64,000 nt of DNA from Nocardiopsis terrae (GTDB lineage: Bacteria; Actinomycetota; Actinomycetes; Streptosporangiales; Streptosporangiaceae), in NCBI RefSeq assembly GCF_014651695.1, contig NZ_BMXJ01000005.1, positions 263,415 to 327,414 on the forward strand, given 5' to 3'. Both the position numbers and the translations under genes were made by a program. Shown piece after piece: positions 1 to 8,418 of this stretch. The notes beneath the pieces are model-generated. The model worked only from the letters and a program-made list of their open reading frames with translations, was not told the origin of the DNA and ran no database searches. The stretch's first letter is position 1. Every line of letters begins with the position of its first letter.

Positions 1-2387
1 AGCTGATGAGCCCCGAGGCGCGACAGGTCGCCGACGCCGCGGTCCGGCGCACCCTGGAGGCCGGAGGGACCGACGTCGACTCGGTCCACCTGCTGTGGTC
101 GCTGCTGCGCTACCCGCCCGTCCGCGAACTCCTGGGACGCACCGACGCCGACCTCACACCGCTGGAGGACGTCGTCGACCAGGCCGTCGCCCAGACCCCG
201 CGCTCGGTGCGCGGCGGTTCGGCCCGACTCACCCCCGCGGCCAAGCGCGCCTTCCTCGACTCCCTCCAGATCGCCCGCGCCACCGGCAGCACCAGCATCA
301 CGCCCGAGCACCTGATGTTCGCGCTGGCGGTCAACACCGACGCCCCGGTCGGCCAGCTCCTGCGCGACACCGGCATCACCCCGAAGGCCCTGCAGAAGTC
401 GGCCGGTCCGGCGTCCGCCGGGGAGCAGCCCGAGGCGGAACCGTCCAGCACCCCGCAACTGGACGAGTTCGGCACCGACATGACCGCTCTGGCCGCCGAG
501 GGGCGGCTGGACCCGGTGGTCGGCCGGGAGGCCGAGGTCGAACAGTGCATCGAGGTGCTGGCCAGGCGGCGCAAGAACAACCCCGTCCTCATCGGCGACC
601 CGGGCGTGGGCAAGACCGCGATCGTGGAGGGAATCGCCCAGCGCATCTTCGACGACGACGTCCCCCAGACCCTGCGAGGACGGCGACTCGTCCAGCTGGA
701 CCTGTCGGGCATCGTCGCGGGCACCCGGTACCGGGGTGACTTCGAGGAGCGGCTCAACGCGATCGTGGACGAGATCCGCGCCCAGTCGGACCGGCTGCTC
801 ATCTTCATCGACGAGGTCCACACCCTGGTCGGGGCGGGTGCCGCCGAGGGGGCGACCAGCGCCGGGAACATGCTCAAACCCGCGCTGGCCCGCGGGGAAC
901 TGCACATCATCGGCGCGACGACCGTCGACGAGTACCGCAAGAACATCGAGAAGGACGCCGCGCTGGAGCGGCGGTTCCAGCCCATCCAGGTGCCCGAGCC
1001 CTCGGTGGAGGACACCGTCGAGATCCTGCGCGGACTGCGGGACCGCTACGAGGCCCACCACCAGGTGCGGTTCGGCGACGACAGCCTGGTCGCGGCGGCC
1101 GAGCTGTCCGACCGCTACGTCACCGACAGGTTCCTGCCGGACAAGGCCATCGACCTCGTCGACCAGGCCGGGGCGCGGGTCCGTCTGCGGCTCAGCAGCT
1201 CCAGCTCCACGCTGCGGGACCTGGAGAAGAAGCTCAAGGAACTGGAGGAGCAGAAGGAACGGGCCGTCCAGGAGGAGGACTACGAGAAGGCCTCCCGGCT
1301 GCGCGACGAGATCAACGCGGCCAAGGGCAGCATGCACCAGGCGCGCGGCACCGGTTCGTCCGTGCCCGAGGTGGGTCCGGGCGACATCGCCGAGGTGGTC
1401 TCCCGCAGCACCGGGATCCCGGTGACCCAGCTGACCCAGGAGGAACGGGACCGGCTGGTGAACCTGGAGGAGGTGCTGCACGACCGGGTGATCGGCCAGG
1501 AGGAGGCGGTCACCGCGGTCTCCGAGGCGATCCGCCGCAACCGGGCCGGCCTGGGCGACCCCGACCGGCCGGTGGGGAGCTTCCTGTTCCTGGGGCCGAC
1601 CGGTGTCGGCAAGACCGAACTCGCGCGGGCGCTCGCCGAGGCGCTGTTCGGTTCCGAGGAGGCCATGGTCCGGATCGACATGAGCGAGTTCCAGGAACGG
1701 CACACCACGAGTCGGCTGACCGGGGCGCCCCCCGGTTTCGTGGGTTACGAGGAGGCCGGGCAGCTCACCGAGGCGGTGCGGCGGCACCCGTACTCGGTGC
1801 TGCTGCTCGACGAGGTCGAGAAGGCCCACCCGGACGTGTTCAACCTGCTGCTGCAGCTGTTGGACGACGGTCGGCTCACCGACGGGCAGGGCCGGACCGT
1901 GGACTTCCGGAACACGGTGGTGATCATGACGAGCAACCTGGGGTCGGAGGTCATCACCGGCGGCGCCCCGATGGGTTTCAGCGCCGACGGCCAGATGGAC
2001 CCCGACACCGAGCGCCGTGTCATGCGCCGTCTGAAGGAGGAGTTCCGGCCGGAGTTCGTCAACCGCATCGACGAGGTCATCGTCTTCCAGCAGTTGGGTG
2101 AGCAGGAGCTCGCGCAGATCACCCGTCTCATGCTGGAGCGGACCGAGGAGCGGCTGAAGGCCCAGGACATCCGGATCCGCTTCACCGACGAGGCGGTCAG
2201 GTGGCTGTCCCAGCGCGGCTACCAGCCCGAGTTCGGCGCCCGTCCCCTCGCCCGGACCATCCAGCGCAACGTGGGGAACCGGATGTCGAGGATGGTGCTG
2301 GACGACCAGGTGGTCCCCGGCGACCACGTGGTGGTGGACGTGGACGGGGACGACCAGCTCACCATCGCCACCGTGCCGTCCTTCTGA
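1..2387 (+). CDS. clpC: ClpC/ClpA-type AAA+ unfoldase, 5' end outside window
   Basis: Hexameric ATP-dependent unfoldase that delivers proteins to ClpP or acts as a chaperone in the cytoplasm. From the first ATG (position 6) 793 residues are visible: a Clp N-domain (about 1-135), AAA domain 1 with Walker A GDPGVGKT (about 197-204) and the DEVHTLVG Walker B region, a UVR-like coiled segment (about 405-440), AAA domain 2 with Walker A GPTGVGKT (about 529-536) and the C-terminal D2 small domain. The frame is open to the left edge (codon CTG precedes the ATG) and Clp N-domains normally begin upstream of such a motif, so the true start probably lies outside. Homologous actinobacterial proteins often carry a short Gly/Phe-rich N-terminus, which would be missing here. 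A hairpin follows the stop. Whether this is the main ClpC or a paralog cannot be told from the window. Confidence 0.93.
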   Translation, partial: LMSPEARQVADAAVRRTLEAGGTDVDSVHLLWSLLRYPPVRELLGRTDADLTPLEDVVDQAVAQTPRSVRGGSARLTPAAKRAFLDSLQIARATGSTSITPEHLMFALAVNTDAPVGQLLRDTGITPKALQKSAGPASAGEQPEAEPSSTPQLDEFGTDMTALAAEGRLDPVVGREAEVEQCIEVLARRRKNNPVLIGDPGVGKTAIVEGIAQRIFDDDVPQTLRGRRLVQLDLSGIVAGTRYRGDFEERLNAIVDEIRAQSDRLLIFIDEVHTLVGAGAAEGATSAGNMLKPALARGELHIIGATTVDEYRKNIEKDAALERRFQPIQVPEPSVEDTVEILRGLRDRYEAHHQVRFGDDSLVAAAELSDRYVTDRFLPDKAIDLVDQAGARVRLRLSSSSSTLRDLEKKLKELEEQKERAVQEEDYEKASRLRDEINAAKGSMHQARGTGSSVPEVGPGDIAEVVSRSTGIPVTQLTQEERDRLVNLEEVLHDRVIGQEEAVTAVSEAIRRNRAGLGDPDRPVGSFLFLGPTGVGKTELARALAEALFGSEEAMVRIDMSEFQERHTTSRLTGAPPGFVGYEEAGQLTEAVRRHPYSVLLLDEVEKAHPDVFNLLLQLLDDGRLTDGQGRTVDFRNTVVIMTSNLGSEVITGGAPMGFSADGQMDPDTERRVMRRLKEEFRPEFVNRIDEVIVFQQLGEQELAQITRLMLERTEERLKAQDIRIRFTDEAVRWLSQRGYQPEFGARPLARTIQRNVGNRMSRMVLDDQVVPGDHVVVDVDGDDQLTIATVPSF

Positions 2388-2399
2388 CCCTCCCGGGGC

Positions 2400-2425
2400 G
2401 GGCGACTCCTCCGGAGGGGTCGCCC
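2400..2425. terminator. Bidirectional hairpin between the Clp gene and cellulase
   Basis: GGGCGACTCCTCC is followed directly by GGAGGGGTCGCCC, giving a 12 of 13 bp inverted repeat between two convergent stop codons (2387 and 2484). No T-run follows, as is usual in high-GC actinomycetes. Confidence 0.6.
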
Positions 2426-2483
2426 GCGGGCGCGGACCCGGGGCCGGCGCCGAGGTGCCGGTCCCGGGTCCGCCGTACCGGGG

Positions 2484-3569
2484 TCAGGCTCCGGTGCCGC
2501 TGGTGCGGATCCTGTCGCGGATCCACTCCCCCGCGGGTTTGAGCGCGCCGGTCCCGGCGAAGGGCCCGCCGGAGTGGCAGGTTCCGGGTTCGAAGGCGGC
2601 GCCGGAGCGGAAGTCGTCCGAGAAGTTCCAGTTGACCCAGCTGATCTGCTCCTCGGCCATGAAGTCGAGGTAGGCCTGCGCGGACCCGAAGTCGTCGGGG
2701 CCGTCGCCGGTGTACTCCTGGGTGCCGAACTCGGTCACGAACAGCGGCAGTTCCCGGGCGGCCCGCCGGAAGGCGTCGAAGTGCACCCCACCGTGTGAGG
2801 CGGCGTAGAAGTGGTAGACGTACATGATGTTGTCGGCGGCCACCGGGTCGGCGGTGATCTCGGTGTGGTCCGAGCCCTCCGAGACGCCCAGCGACGACCA
2901 CGCCCGCGTGCCGACCAGGACGACCGCCTCGGGGTCCCGGGCGCGGATCACCGGGACGACCTCCTCGGCGTAGCCCTTGATCGCGCCCCAGGAGACCCCG
3001 TTGGGCTCGTTGGCGATCTCGTACAGGACGTTGTCCTTGTCGGCGTGGACCGAGGCGATCTCCGTGAAGAAGTCCCGTGCGAGGCCGGTGTTGTGGTTGG
3101 GGTCGCCGGGCGTCAGCATGTGCCAGTCCACGATCACGTAGAGGCCGCGTTCGGTGGCCTCCCCGATGAGCTCGTGCACCCGGTCGGTGAAGCCCCGCGG
3201 GTCGGTTTCGTAGCCGCCCTCCTGGACGTACGTGGACACCCGCAGGACGTCGGCGTCCCAGTCGTGGGCGAGGGCGTCGAGTGAGGCGTCGGTGAGGCAG
3301 TGGTCGAACCACTGGAGTCCGTGCGAGCTCATCCCGGTGAGCTGGACCGGTCGGCCGTTCTCGTCGCAGAGCTTGAGCCCGCACACCCGGAGCTGGCCGT
3401 GCTCCCCGGCAGGCCCCGTGGCGGCACCGTCGGCGACGGGGGCCGCCTCGGCCCGGCCGGTCGGCTCCTGGGTGAGCAGGGACGCCCCGAGTAGGAGCGC
3501 TCCCAAAGCGGCGAGGCTGAGCGTGCGGAGGGGATTTCTTCGGACGGGGGCGGTGCGGTGACGCGCCAA
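2484..3569 (-). CDS. Secreted GH5 endoglucanase (cellulase)
   Basis: Predicted exported beta-1,4-endoglucanase of glycoside hydrolase family 5. From the TTG start chosen here (361 aa) there is an arginine-rich N-terminus, a hydrophobic core LSLAALGALLLGASLL and an Ala-rich cleavage zone, then a TIM-barrel catalytic domain. The acid/base Glu lies in YEIANEPNG (about residue 188) and the nucleophile Glu in FVTEFGTQ (about residue 280); VDWHML and the HFYAASH segment are further GH5 signatures. TTG at 3569 is preferred because GGAGG sits 7 bases upstream; an open frame extends to 3677 but adds a Pro-rich tail ahead of the signal peptide. No carbohydrate-binding module is fused, unlike many actinomycete cellulases. 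A CebR/CelR-like operator lies within the signal-peptide codons. Confidence 0.9.
   Translation of the reverse strand: MARHRTAPVRRNPLRTLSLAALGALLLGASLLTQEPTGRAEAAPVADGAATGPAGEHGQLRVCGLKLCDENGRPVQLTGMSSHGLQWFDHCLTDASLDALAHDWDADVLRVSTYVQEGGYETDPRGFTDRVHELIGEATERGLYVIVDWHMLTPGDPNHNTGLARDFFTEIASVHADKDNVLYEIANEPNGVSWGAIKGYAEEVVPVIRARDPEAVVLVGTRAWSSLGVSEGSDHTEITADPVAADNIMYVYHFYAASHGGVHFDAFRRAARELPLFVTEFGTQEYTGDGPDDFGSAQAYLDFMAEEQISWVNWNFSDDFRSGAAFEPGTCHSGGPFAGTGALKPAGEWIRDRIRTSGTGA
3492..3505. promoter_or_regulatory. CebR/CelR-like operator inside the cellulase gene
   Basis: TAGGAGCGCTCCCA matches 13 of 14 bases of the known cellulose-utilisation operator TGGGAGCGCTCCCA bound by the LacI-family regulators CebR (Streptomyces) and CelR (Thermobifida). 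It falls about 65 bp downstream of the proposed TTG start, so repression would act as a roadblock rather than by covering the promoter. The role is inferred from sequence match only. Confidence 0.65.
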
Positions 3570-3770
3570 GGGAACCTCCGGCGGGGAGCGGACCGGCCGT
3601 GCGGCGGGGGTCTGGGGTTCGCGCGGCCCGGATCCGGAAGGATTGTTTACCGACGAAGCTAGGTTCCCGTCGCTCAAACGTCAAGGGTGGATACCCAGGG
3701 TGATCACATCGGCCCGGCCACCCCCGCAGGGCACACCGGCCGGGCGTGCCCCGGGACGGCCCCTCCTCCG

Positions 3771-3959
3771 TCAGGCGGGCTCCGGTTCGGGTTCGGGGCC
3801 CGGCGGGTCGGGTATCGGGCCGGGCGGCCCGGGTTCCGGATCCGGTTCGGGGCCCGGCTCCGGAGGTACCGGCCCGGGCGGCATCGGCGCGGGCGGGAAC
3901 GGGTCCGGCGGCATGGGGTCGGGGTGGCGCAGGGTCCGGTCCGTACTTGGCGCACTCAT
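3771..3959 (-). CDS. Small proline-rich protein
   Basis: A 62-aa protein starting MSAPSTDRTLRHPDPMPPD and continuing as an imperfect Pro/Gly/Glu repeat (PPGP, PEPGPEPDPEP) to the stop. The start is supported by an excellent ribosome site GAGGAGGAAAT placed 5-7 bases before the ATG at 3959; the open frame upstream lacks one. No domain is recognisable. Such low-complexity acidic Pro-rich peptides occur in actinomycetes without known function. It lies between the divergent region of the cellulase and a co-directional SDR gene, with separate spacing on both sides. The strong ribosome site argues that it is translated, but the repeat composition alone could also keep a frame open by chance. Confidence 0.55.
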   Translation of the reverse strand: MSAPSTDRTLRHPDPMPPDPFPPAPMPPGPVPPEPGPEPDPEPGPPGPIPDPPGPEPEPEPA

Positions 3960-4172
3960 GCGGATTTCCTCCTCTCGACGGTGTCGCTTGCCGGTGGGCC
4001 CGGGGCCGGTGGCGGGCACCGGGCCCGTGACGGGTCCGACGGTCATCCCGGACACGTCATCCTCGGGGTCCTCTCCGCCCTGGCACCCTGCAGGCGGCCA
4101 CGGGCTGTGCGGCGCTCGGCCGGTTCGGTACCGGACCTCCCGGTACGTCGAGGTGTCTGCTCTCCACGTGAC

Positions 4173-5321
4173 CTACCCGGCTCGCTCCTCCCCCGCCCGG
4201 GAGCGCTGGTTCATCCGTCGGCCCGCCCGTTCGTTGAGGACGGCGGCTGCGCTCACCAGGCGCCCCACCCTGCTGCGGGCCGCCTCCGCTCCGAGGCGTT
4301 CCTCCGCCTGGCGGGGCGCGTCGGGCAGCAGCCGGCCGACCAGCCGCATCGCCTCCTGGGTGAGCCCCGGCGCGAGCCCGTGCACGGCCAGGCCGACCCG
4401 GGCCGCCGGGGAGATGACGAGGAACCCGCGCCGCCGGGCGGTGGCGCGCACGATGCGGCGGGCGGCGTGTTCGGCGCTCACGCTGAGCAGCGGCAGCCCT
4501 GCCAGCAGGGCGAACCACGCGTACTCGCGTTCGGGGTCGCCGGTGAAGACCACACCTCGGGGCGAACCGGTGCGCATCAGGCCGGGCACCACGGTGGTGA
4601 CCCGCACCCCGGTCCCCGCCGTCTCGGCGGCCATGCCCTCGGACAGCGCGGCCCAGGCGTGTTTGGCGGCGGAGTACGGCAGCAGGTGCGGCACCGACAG
4701 GTAGGCGCCGACGGAGGTGATGTTGACGATGCTTCCCCGGTGTTCGCGCAGCCGGTCGACCGCGGCCCGGGAGAGGTGGAAGGGGCCCCAGAACATGACG
4801 TCCATGGCCTGGACGAAGTGCTCGTCGGACATGGTCTCCTGGGGGCCGACCCGCATGTTCCCGGCGCTGTTGACCACCGCGTCGAGGCGGCCGAAGCGCT
4901 CCACGGCCTCGTCGAGCAGCGACTCGACGCTCTCCGGGTCGGTGACGTCGCAGGCCACACCGTGCGCGTCCACGCCCCTGCCGGTGAGCTCGGCGACCGC
5001 CCGGTCAAGGTCCTGCCGCCCCCGGGCGCAGACCACCACCGAGGCCCCGCAGGAGCCGAACTCGCGGGCCAGCTGGAGACCGAGCCCGCGGGAGCCGCCG
5101 GTGATCAGGACGACCTTGCCGGACATGAGCCCCGAGCGGCGGCGTTCGGACAGCGCCGAGGCGCCCACACCGAGGGCGGCTCCGGCCGCGCCCCAGGCGA
5201 GGAGTTCGAGGTTGCGCCTGTAGGCGGGCACGGGTTCGGGGGCCGGCGCGTACCTGCGGCGGACCCGGGTCCAGGCCCAGCGGGCCCCGGCCATCGCCAG
5301 GGGTGCCTTCCAGCCGGTCAC
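4173..5321 (-). CDS. Short-chain dehydrogenase/reductase with N-terminal membrane-anchor-like segment
   Basis: 382-aa SDR. The Rossmann nucleotide-binding motif is TGGSRGLG (about residue 73), NSAGN replaces the classical NNAG, the catalytic Ser is in NITSVGAY and the Tyr/Lys pair in YSAAK. About 65 residues precede the Rossmann fold and contain a hydrophobic stretch LELLAWGAAGAALGVGASAL that could anchor or dimerise the protein. The roughly 130-residue C-terminal part is longer than in classical SDRs and is typical of the actinobacterial group often annotated as SDR family oxidoreductase. Substrate unknown. The start is a GTG; an internal ATG just before the Rossmann fold (MSGKVVLITGG) is an alternative. 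It stands alone between the Pro-rich peptide and the PPOX gene. Confidence 0.88.
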   Translation of the reverse strand: MTGWKAPLAMAGARWAWTRVRRRYAPAPEPVPAYRRNLELLAWGAAGAALGVGASALSERRRSGLMSGKVVLITGGSRGLGLQLAREFGSCGASVVVCARGRQDLDRAVAELTGRGVDAHGVACDVTDPESVESLLDEAVERFGRLDAVVNSAGNMRVGPQETMSDEHFVQAMDVMFWGPFHLSRAAVDRLREHRGSIVNITSVGAYLSVPHLLPYSAAKHAWAALSEGMAAETAGTGVRVTTVVPGLMRTGSPRGVVFTGDPEREYAWFALLAGLPLLSVSAEHAARRIVRATARRRGFLVISPAARVGLAVHGLAPGLTQEAMRLVGRLLPDAPRQAEERLGAEAARSRVGRLVSAAAVLNERAGRRMNQRSRAGEERAG

Positions 5322-5607
5322 CGGACACCCCGTCCCGTGCCGGTGCGGGCGGCGGGCGTGTGGCGGGCCTGCGGCATGTGCTCCCCTGTTCGTCAGTCGT
5401 CGGATGTGTTTTCAGGGGGATGTGGGTGCTCCGGTACCCGGCGCGCGGGGACCGAAAACGGGAGCTGGGAAGAGATGGGAAAACCGGGTGTCCGCGTTGG
5501 GAAGACGGGTTCCGGGCGGGCTCCGCGGGCCGGGGCCGCCGCCGGAGAGAGGCACCGCGATGCCGTCCGGGCCGTCCTCGAAACCCTCGGAGCCGGGACC
5601 GGGCCGC

Positions 5608-6069
5608 TCAGACCCGGTCCGCGGGGAACCCGCCGGTCGCCACCGGCCCCCACCGTCGGGGGGTGACACGCACCAGGGCCTTGCCCTGGCGGCGCATCGC
5701 CTCCCGGTACTCGTCCCAGTCGGGGTGCTCACCGGAGATCACCCGGAAGTACTCCACGAGTGGTTCGACGGCGTCCTCCCCCTCGATGACCTCGGCTTCC
5801 CCGTCCACCTGCACCCAGGGGCCGTCGAAGTCGTCCGAGAGGACGACGACGCTCACCCGGGTGTCCCTGCGGGCGTTGCGCGCCTTGGCCCGTTCGGGGT
5901 AGGTGGAGACCACGATCCGCCCGGCGGTGTCGACCCCGCACACCACCGGCGAGGCCTGGGGGCCGCCGTCCGCCCTCCGGGTGAGCAGGAGGGCCCGATG
6001 CCGGGGCCGCACGAACTCCAGAAGCCCGTCGAGGCCGACCTCGGTGTTGGTGGCGATGTTGGGTGCCAT
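5608..6069 (-). CDS. PPOX-class F420-dependent oxidoreductase
   Basis: 153-aa split-barrel flavin/F420 protein of the pyridoxamine-phosphate-oxidase superfamily, closest by pattern to the mycobacterial Rv1155/TIGR03618 group that binds coenzyme F420. Seen: RRADGGPQASPV (strand 2 of the barrel), STYPERAKARNARRDTRVSVVVL (cofactor-phosphate region), GPWVQVDGEAEV and a C-terminal segment with WDEYREAMRRQGKALVRVTP. Members of this family reduce small molecules or act in F420 metabolism; the substrate here is unknown. Single gene with its own short upstream gap. A heme-oxygenase-like or PNPOx function is less likely because the substrate residues of true PdxH are absent. Confidence 0.85.
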   Translation of the reverse strand: MAPNIATNTEVGLDGLLEFVRPRHRALLLTRRADGGPQASPVVCGVDTAGRIVVSTYPERAKARNARRDTRVSVVVLSDDFDGPWVQVDGEAEVIEGEDAVEPLVEYFRVISGEHPDWDEYREAMRRQGKALVRVTPRRWGPVATGGFPADRV

Positions 6070-6140
6070 GTGCCCGCTTCCCAGAAGACGTCTCCCAGCG
6101 ACGCCAGACTAGCCAGTGCCCGCGGCCCGGGGAAGGACCG

Positions 6141-6968
6141 TCAACAGGTGACGTACAGGTGTCCCGGCTCGGCGGCGGCCACCAGGTCGTGGTCGCGCAG
6201 GACGGTCCTGGCCGGGGCGGAGGAGTCGCCGCACACCTCGTCGAAGGTGAGACCGGAGTCCTCCAGTTCCTCCGGGTACTCCACGGCGAGCACGTTGTCG
6301 GGGCCGTAGACCTCGGTGTAGACCTCGCACTCCGCCCACGCCGCGCAGGACTCGGTCACGGCGAAGTCGAAACCGGCTTCGTCCCTGCCCCGCCCGGCCT
6401 GCTCCGCCCCGTTCTTCTGGGCGGCGGCGAGCCCCCGGTCGTGGGCGAGGACGGTGAGCCCACCGGCCAGGGCCAGGTTGTCGTCGGCGGTCAGCCGCCC
6501 GCCGGAACGCAGGTACGAGTCGAGGTTGTCGAACTCCACCGCGTCGAACCCCGCGTCGGCACACCGGTCGACGGTCGCGGTGAGGAGCACGGCGATCCGC
6601 TCCCGTCCCGCACGGGTGGAGGTGTCCAGCAGTACTTCGTCGGGCCACCCGGGGTCCGCGACCGGCTCCCCGCTCTCGTCGCGCAGCAGCAGGTCCGGGT
6701 CCTGTGCCAGCCAACGGTCGAGGTCGCCGGGCTGGGTCTGGAAACCGTTGACGTAACAGACCGAGTAGAGCCCCGGGGCGGGCTCGGCGGAGGAGTCGCG
6801 CACCACGGTGGTGACGCCTTCGGGCGGCGGGTACGCGCCGCCCAGCTGGTAGTCGAAACCGCCCTCGGGCAGGAGCCCTTCCGACGGCCCGGTGGGGCCC
6901 GTGCAACCGGAGAGGAGTGCCGTCAACACCAGCACGCCCCCGGCGACACTTCCGGTTCGAGGACTCAC
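6141..6968 (-). CDS. Lipoprotein with GH114-like (endo alpha-1,4-polygalactosaminidase) domain
   Basis: Predicted exported lipoprotein: the hydrophobic signal ends in LTALLSGC, a lipobox, so the Cys would be lipidated and the protein held at the outer face of the membrane. The rest matches the GH114/DUF297 TIM-barrel family: WQLGG-like start (FDYQLGGAYPPPEGV), YSVCYVNGF, WPDEVLLDTS, and GFDAVEFDNLDSY with acidic residues at the strand ends, as expected for the family. GTG at 6968 is chosen because GGGAGG sits 5 bases upstream; the open frame continues to 7007. Known GH114 enzymes cleave alpha-1,4-galactosaminan; activity on a secreted polysaccharide is an inference. Confidence 0.82.
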   Translation of the reverse strand: MSPRTGSVAGGVLVLTALLSGCTGPTGPSEGLLPEGGFDYQLGGAYPPPEGVTTVVRDSSAEPAPGLYSVCYVNGFQTQPGDLDRWLAQDPDLLLRDESGEPVADPGWPDEVLLDTSTRAGRERIAVLLTATVDRCADAGFDAVEFDNLDSYLRSGGRLTADDNLALAGGLTVLAHDRGLAAAQKNGAEQAGRGRDEAGFDFAVTESCAAWAECEVYTEVYGPDNVLAVEYPEELEDSGLTFDEVCGDSSAPARTVLRDHDLVAAAEPGHLYVTC

Positions 6969-7411
6969 GGCGGCCTCCCAGTTCCCTACCGACAGAGCGG
7001 ATCTCACAGCACAGAGGAAGCGCAGAGCAGGCGCAGGGGAGAACGGGCCTCGTGGCGCGTTCCGGTCATCGCTTCGGACGCCCAGTCAAGCAGTACGCCG
7101 AGCACCACGGTGACACCGCTCGCACCTCCGCGTCGGCACGGGGCAGGGAACCCGCGAGGGTCCGACCGGGAAAGCGCTGGCGAAACGGTGGAACCACAGC
7201 ACAGGACGCCTCGTCGTAAGCTGCGGTGCCCGTGCCGGTACAGGTCGATGCCGGAGCAGTCCGCAGGATTCCGTATAGTGCCCCTGACCTGTGTCAACCT
7301 TCGACACGAACGCACCGCATCCGACCGAATCCCCACGGTCGGCCACCCGGACCAGGAAGCGGCGCCGTCCCGGGTTCCGGGGCGCGCCGAGGATTGGAGC
7401 CTCCCCCACTC

Positions 7412-8188
7412 ATGGCAACCAAAGAAGAGATCGAACACGGCGAACGCGTCACGCGCTGGGAACGGCGTCTCGAGGTTCCGATGCTGCTCCTCGCAGGTGC
7501 GTTCCTGCTCGCCTACGCCTGGCCGGTCATCGAAGAGGACATGGGGCAGGTCATGCGGACCCGCCTCCAGATCCTGTCGTGGACGGTGTGGGGCGCGTTC
7601 GCGATCGACTTCCTGATCCGGCTCTGGCTGGCCGAGAACCGCCTCCTCTACGCGGCACGGCGGTGGTACGACGTCGTGCTGATCCTGGTTCCCATGTTCC
7701 GTGCGCTCCGGGTGCTGCGCATGCTCACCCTCCTGCGCATGCTGAACCGTGCGATGGCCGGAACCCTGGCCGGACGCATGTCCCTCTACGTGGGCACCAC
7801 GTCGGCTCTGATCGTGTTCCTGGGAGCCATCACCGTGCTCGACGCGGAACAGGATGCGCCCGGAGCCAACATCACCGAGTTCGGGGACGCCCTGTGGTGG
7901 GCTTGCGTGACGGTGACGACGGTCGGTTACGGCGACTACTACCCCGTCACGACCGAGGGCAGGCTGGTGGCGGTGGCGCTGATGGTCGTCGGCATCGCCC
8001 TCGTCGGTGTGCTCACGGCGGCCGTGGCGTCCTGGTTCGTCAAGAACGCGAGCCTGAACGATGAGAACTCCGCCGAGGGAGCACAGGCCCCGGTGGAAGC
8101 GCAGGCCGCAGCGGAGTCCGGGAAGCAGGAGAGCGGTGGCGAGGAGGCCTCCCCGCAGGGCGGTGGCACTTCGTCGTCGTCCGGGTAG
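7412..8188 (+). CDS. Voltage-gated-type potassium channel
   Basis: 258-aa integral membrane ion channel. The selectivity filter TTVGYGD is at about residues 168-174, between a pore helix (ALWWACVTV) and the final transmembrane helix (LVAVALMVVGIALVGVL). Four earlier hydrophobic segments include an S4-like helix with spaced arginines (RALRVLRMLTLLRMLNRA), so it belongs to the six-TM voltage-gated superfamily rather than the two-TM KcsA type. The C-terminus (about 60 residues) is hydrophilic, Glu/Gln/Ser/Gly-rich and ends in a serine run. ATG at 7412 is chosen; the frame is open upstream to 7226 but that part is Pro/Arg-rich and not channel-like. Stands alone, followed by the first CRISPR mini-array. 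Confidence 0.9.
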   Translation: MATKEEIEHGERVTRWERRLEVPMLLLAGAFLLAYAWPVIEEDMGQVMRTRLQILSWTVWGAFAIDFLIRLWLAENRLLYAARRWYDVVLILVPMFRALRVLRMLTLLRMLNRAMAGTLAGRMSLYVGTTSALIVFLGAITVLDAEQDAPGANITEFGDALWWACVTVTTVGYGDYYPVTTEGRLVAVALMVVGIALVGVLTAAVASWFVKNASLNDENSAEGAQAPVEAQAAAESGKQESGGEEASPQGGGTSSSSG

Positions 8189-8228
8189 CTCCGATCGCTC
8201 TGGTGGGGTGAGTGGGGCCCGTGTGAGG

Positions 8229-8317
8229 GCTCTATCCCCGCGTTCGCGGGGAGCAACTCGCGGCCAGCGACCTCCGTCTGCCCTACCAGGGTCCATCCCC
8301 GCGTGCACGGGGAGCAG
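8229..8317 (-). CRISPR. Type I-E-like CRISPR mini-array 1 (two repeats, one spacer)
   Basis: Two 28-nt repeats, 8229-8256 and 8290-8317, flank one 33-nt spacer (8257-8289). Repeat core on the plus strand is ATCCCCGCG-n-CGGGGAGCA; read on the minus strand it is the GCTCCCCGCG...CGGGGAT hairpin typical of actinobacterial type I-E repeats, so the array would be transcribed leftward. The distal (left) repeat differs from the leader-proximal one at 5 positions, as terminal repeats often do. No cas gene is in the window. Spacer length fits the I-E ruler of 32-33 nt. Confidence 0.75.
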
Positions 8318-8380
8318 TCTCAATGACCTGCAGGTTTAGGCGTCAGGGGTGCCGAAATCTGCAAGTTGTTGAGAATCAGA
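8318..8380 (-). promoter_or_regulatory. CRISPR leader-like sequence of mini-array 1
   Basis: Lies on the upstream side of the leader-proximal repeat for minus-strand transcription. It shares with the corresponding region of mini-array 2, at identical offsets from the repeat, TGACCTGC (8324-8331), a TTA and the block CAAxTTxTTGA (8362-8372). The shared spacing argues for a functional leader rather than chance. Confidence 0.55.
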
Positions 8381-8418
8381 CAGAGAGCATCTTACTTCAG
8401 GAAGCTCAAAAAGACTGT

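Noticed and set aside
4195..4210. Second CebR-like site (GGGAGCGCTGG)
   Set aside because: Only one half matches and it lies at the end of an SDR gene; probably chance in GC-rich DNA.
7004..8323. 439-aa minus-strand frame over the K+ channel
   Set aside because: Antisense shadow of a clear ion channel, no recognisable domain.
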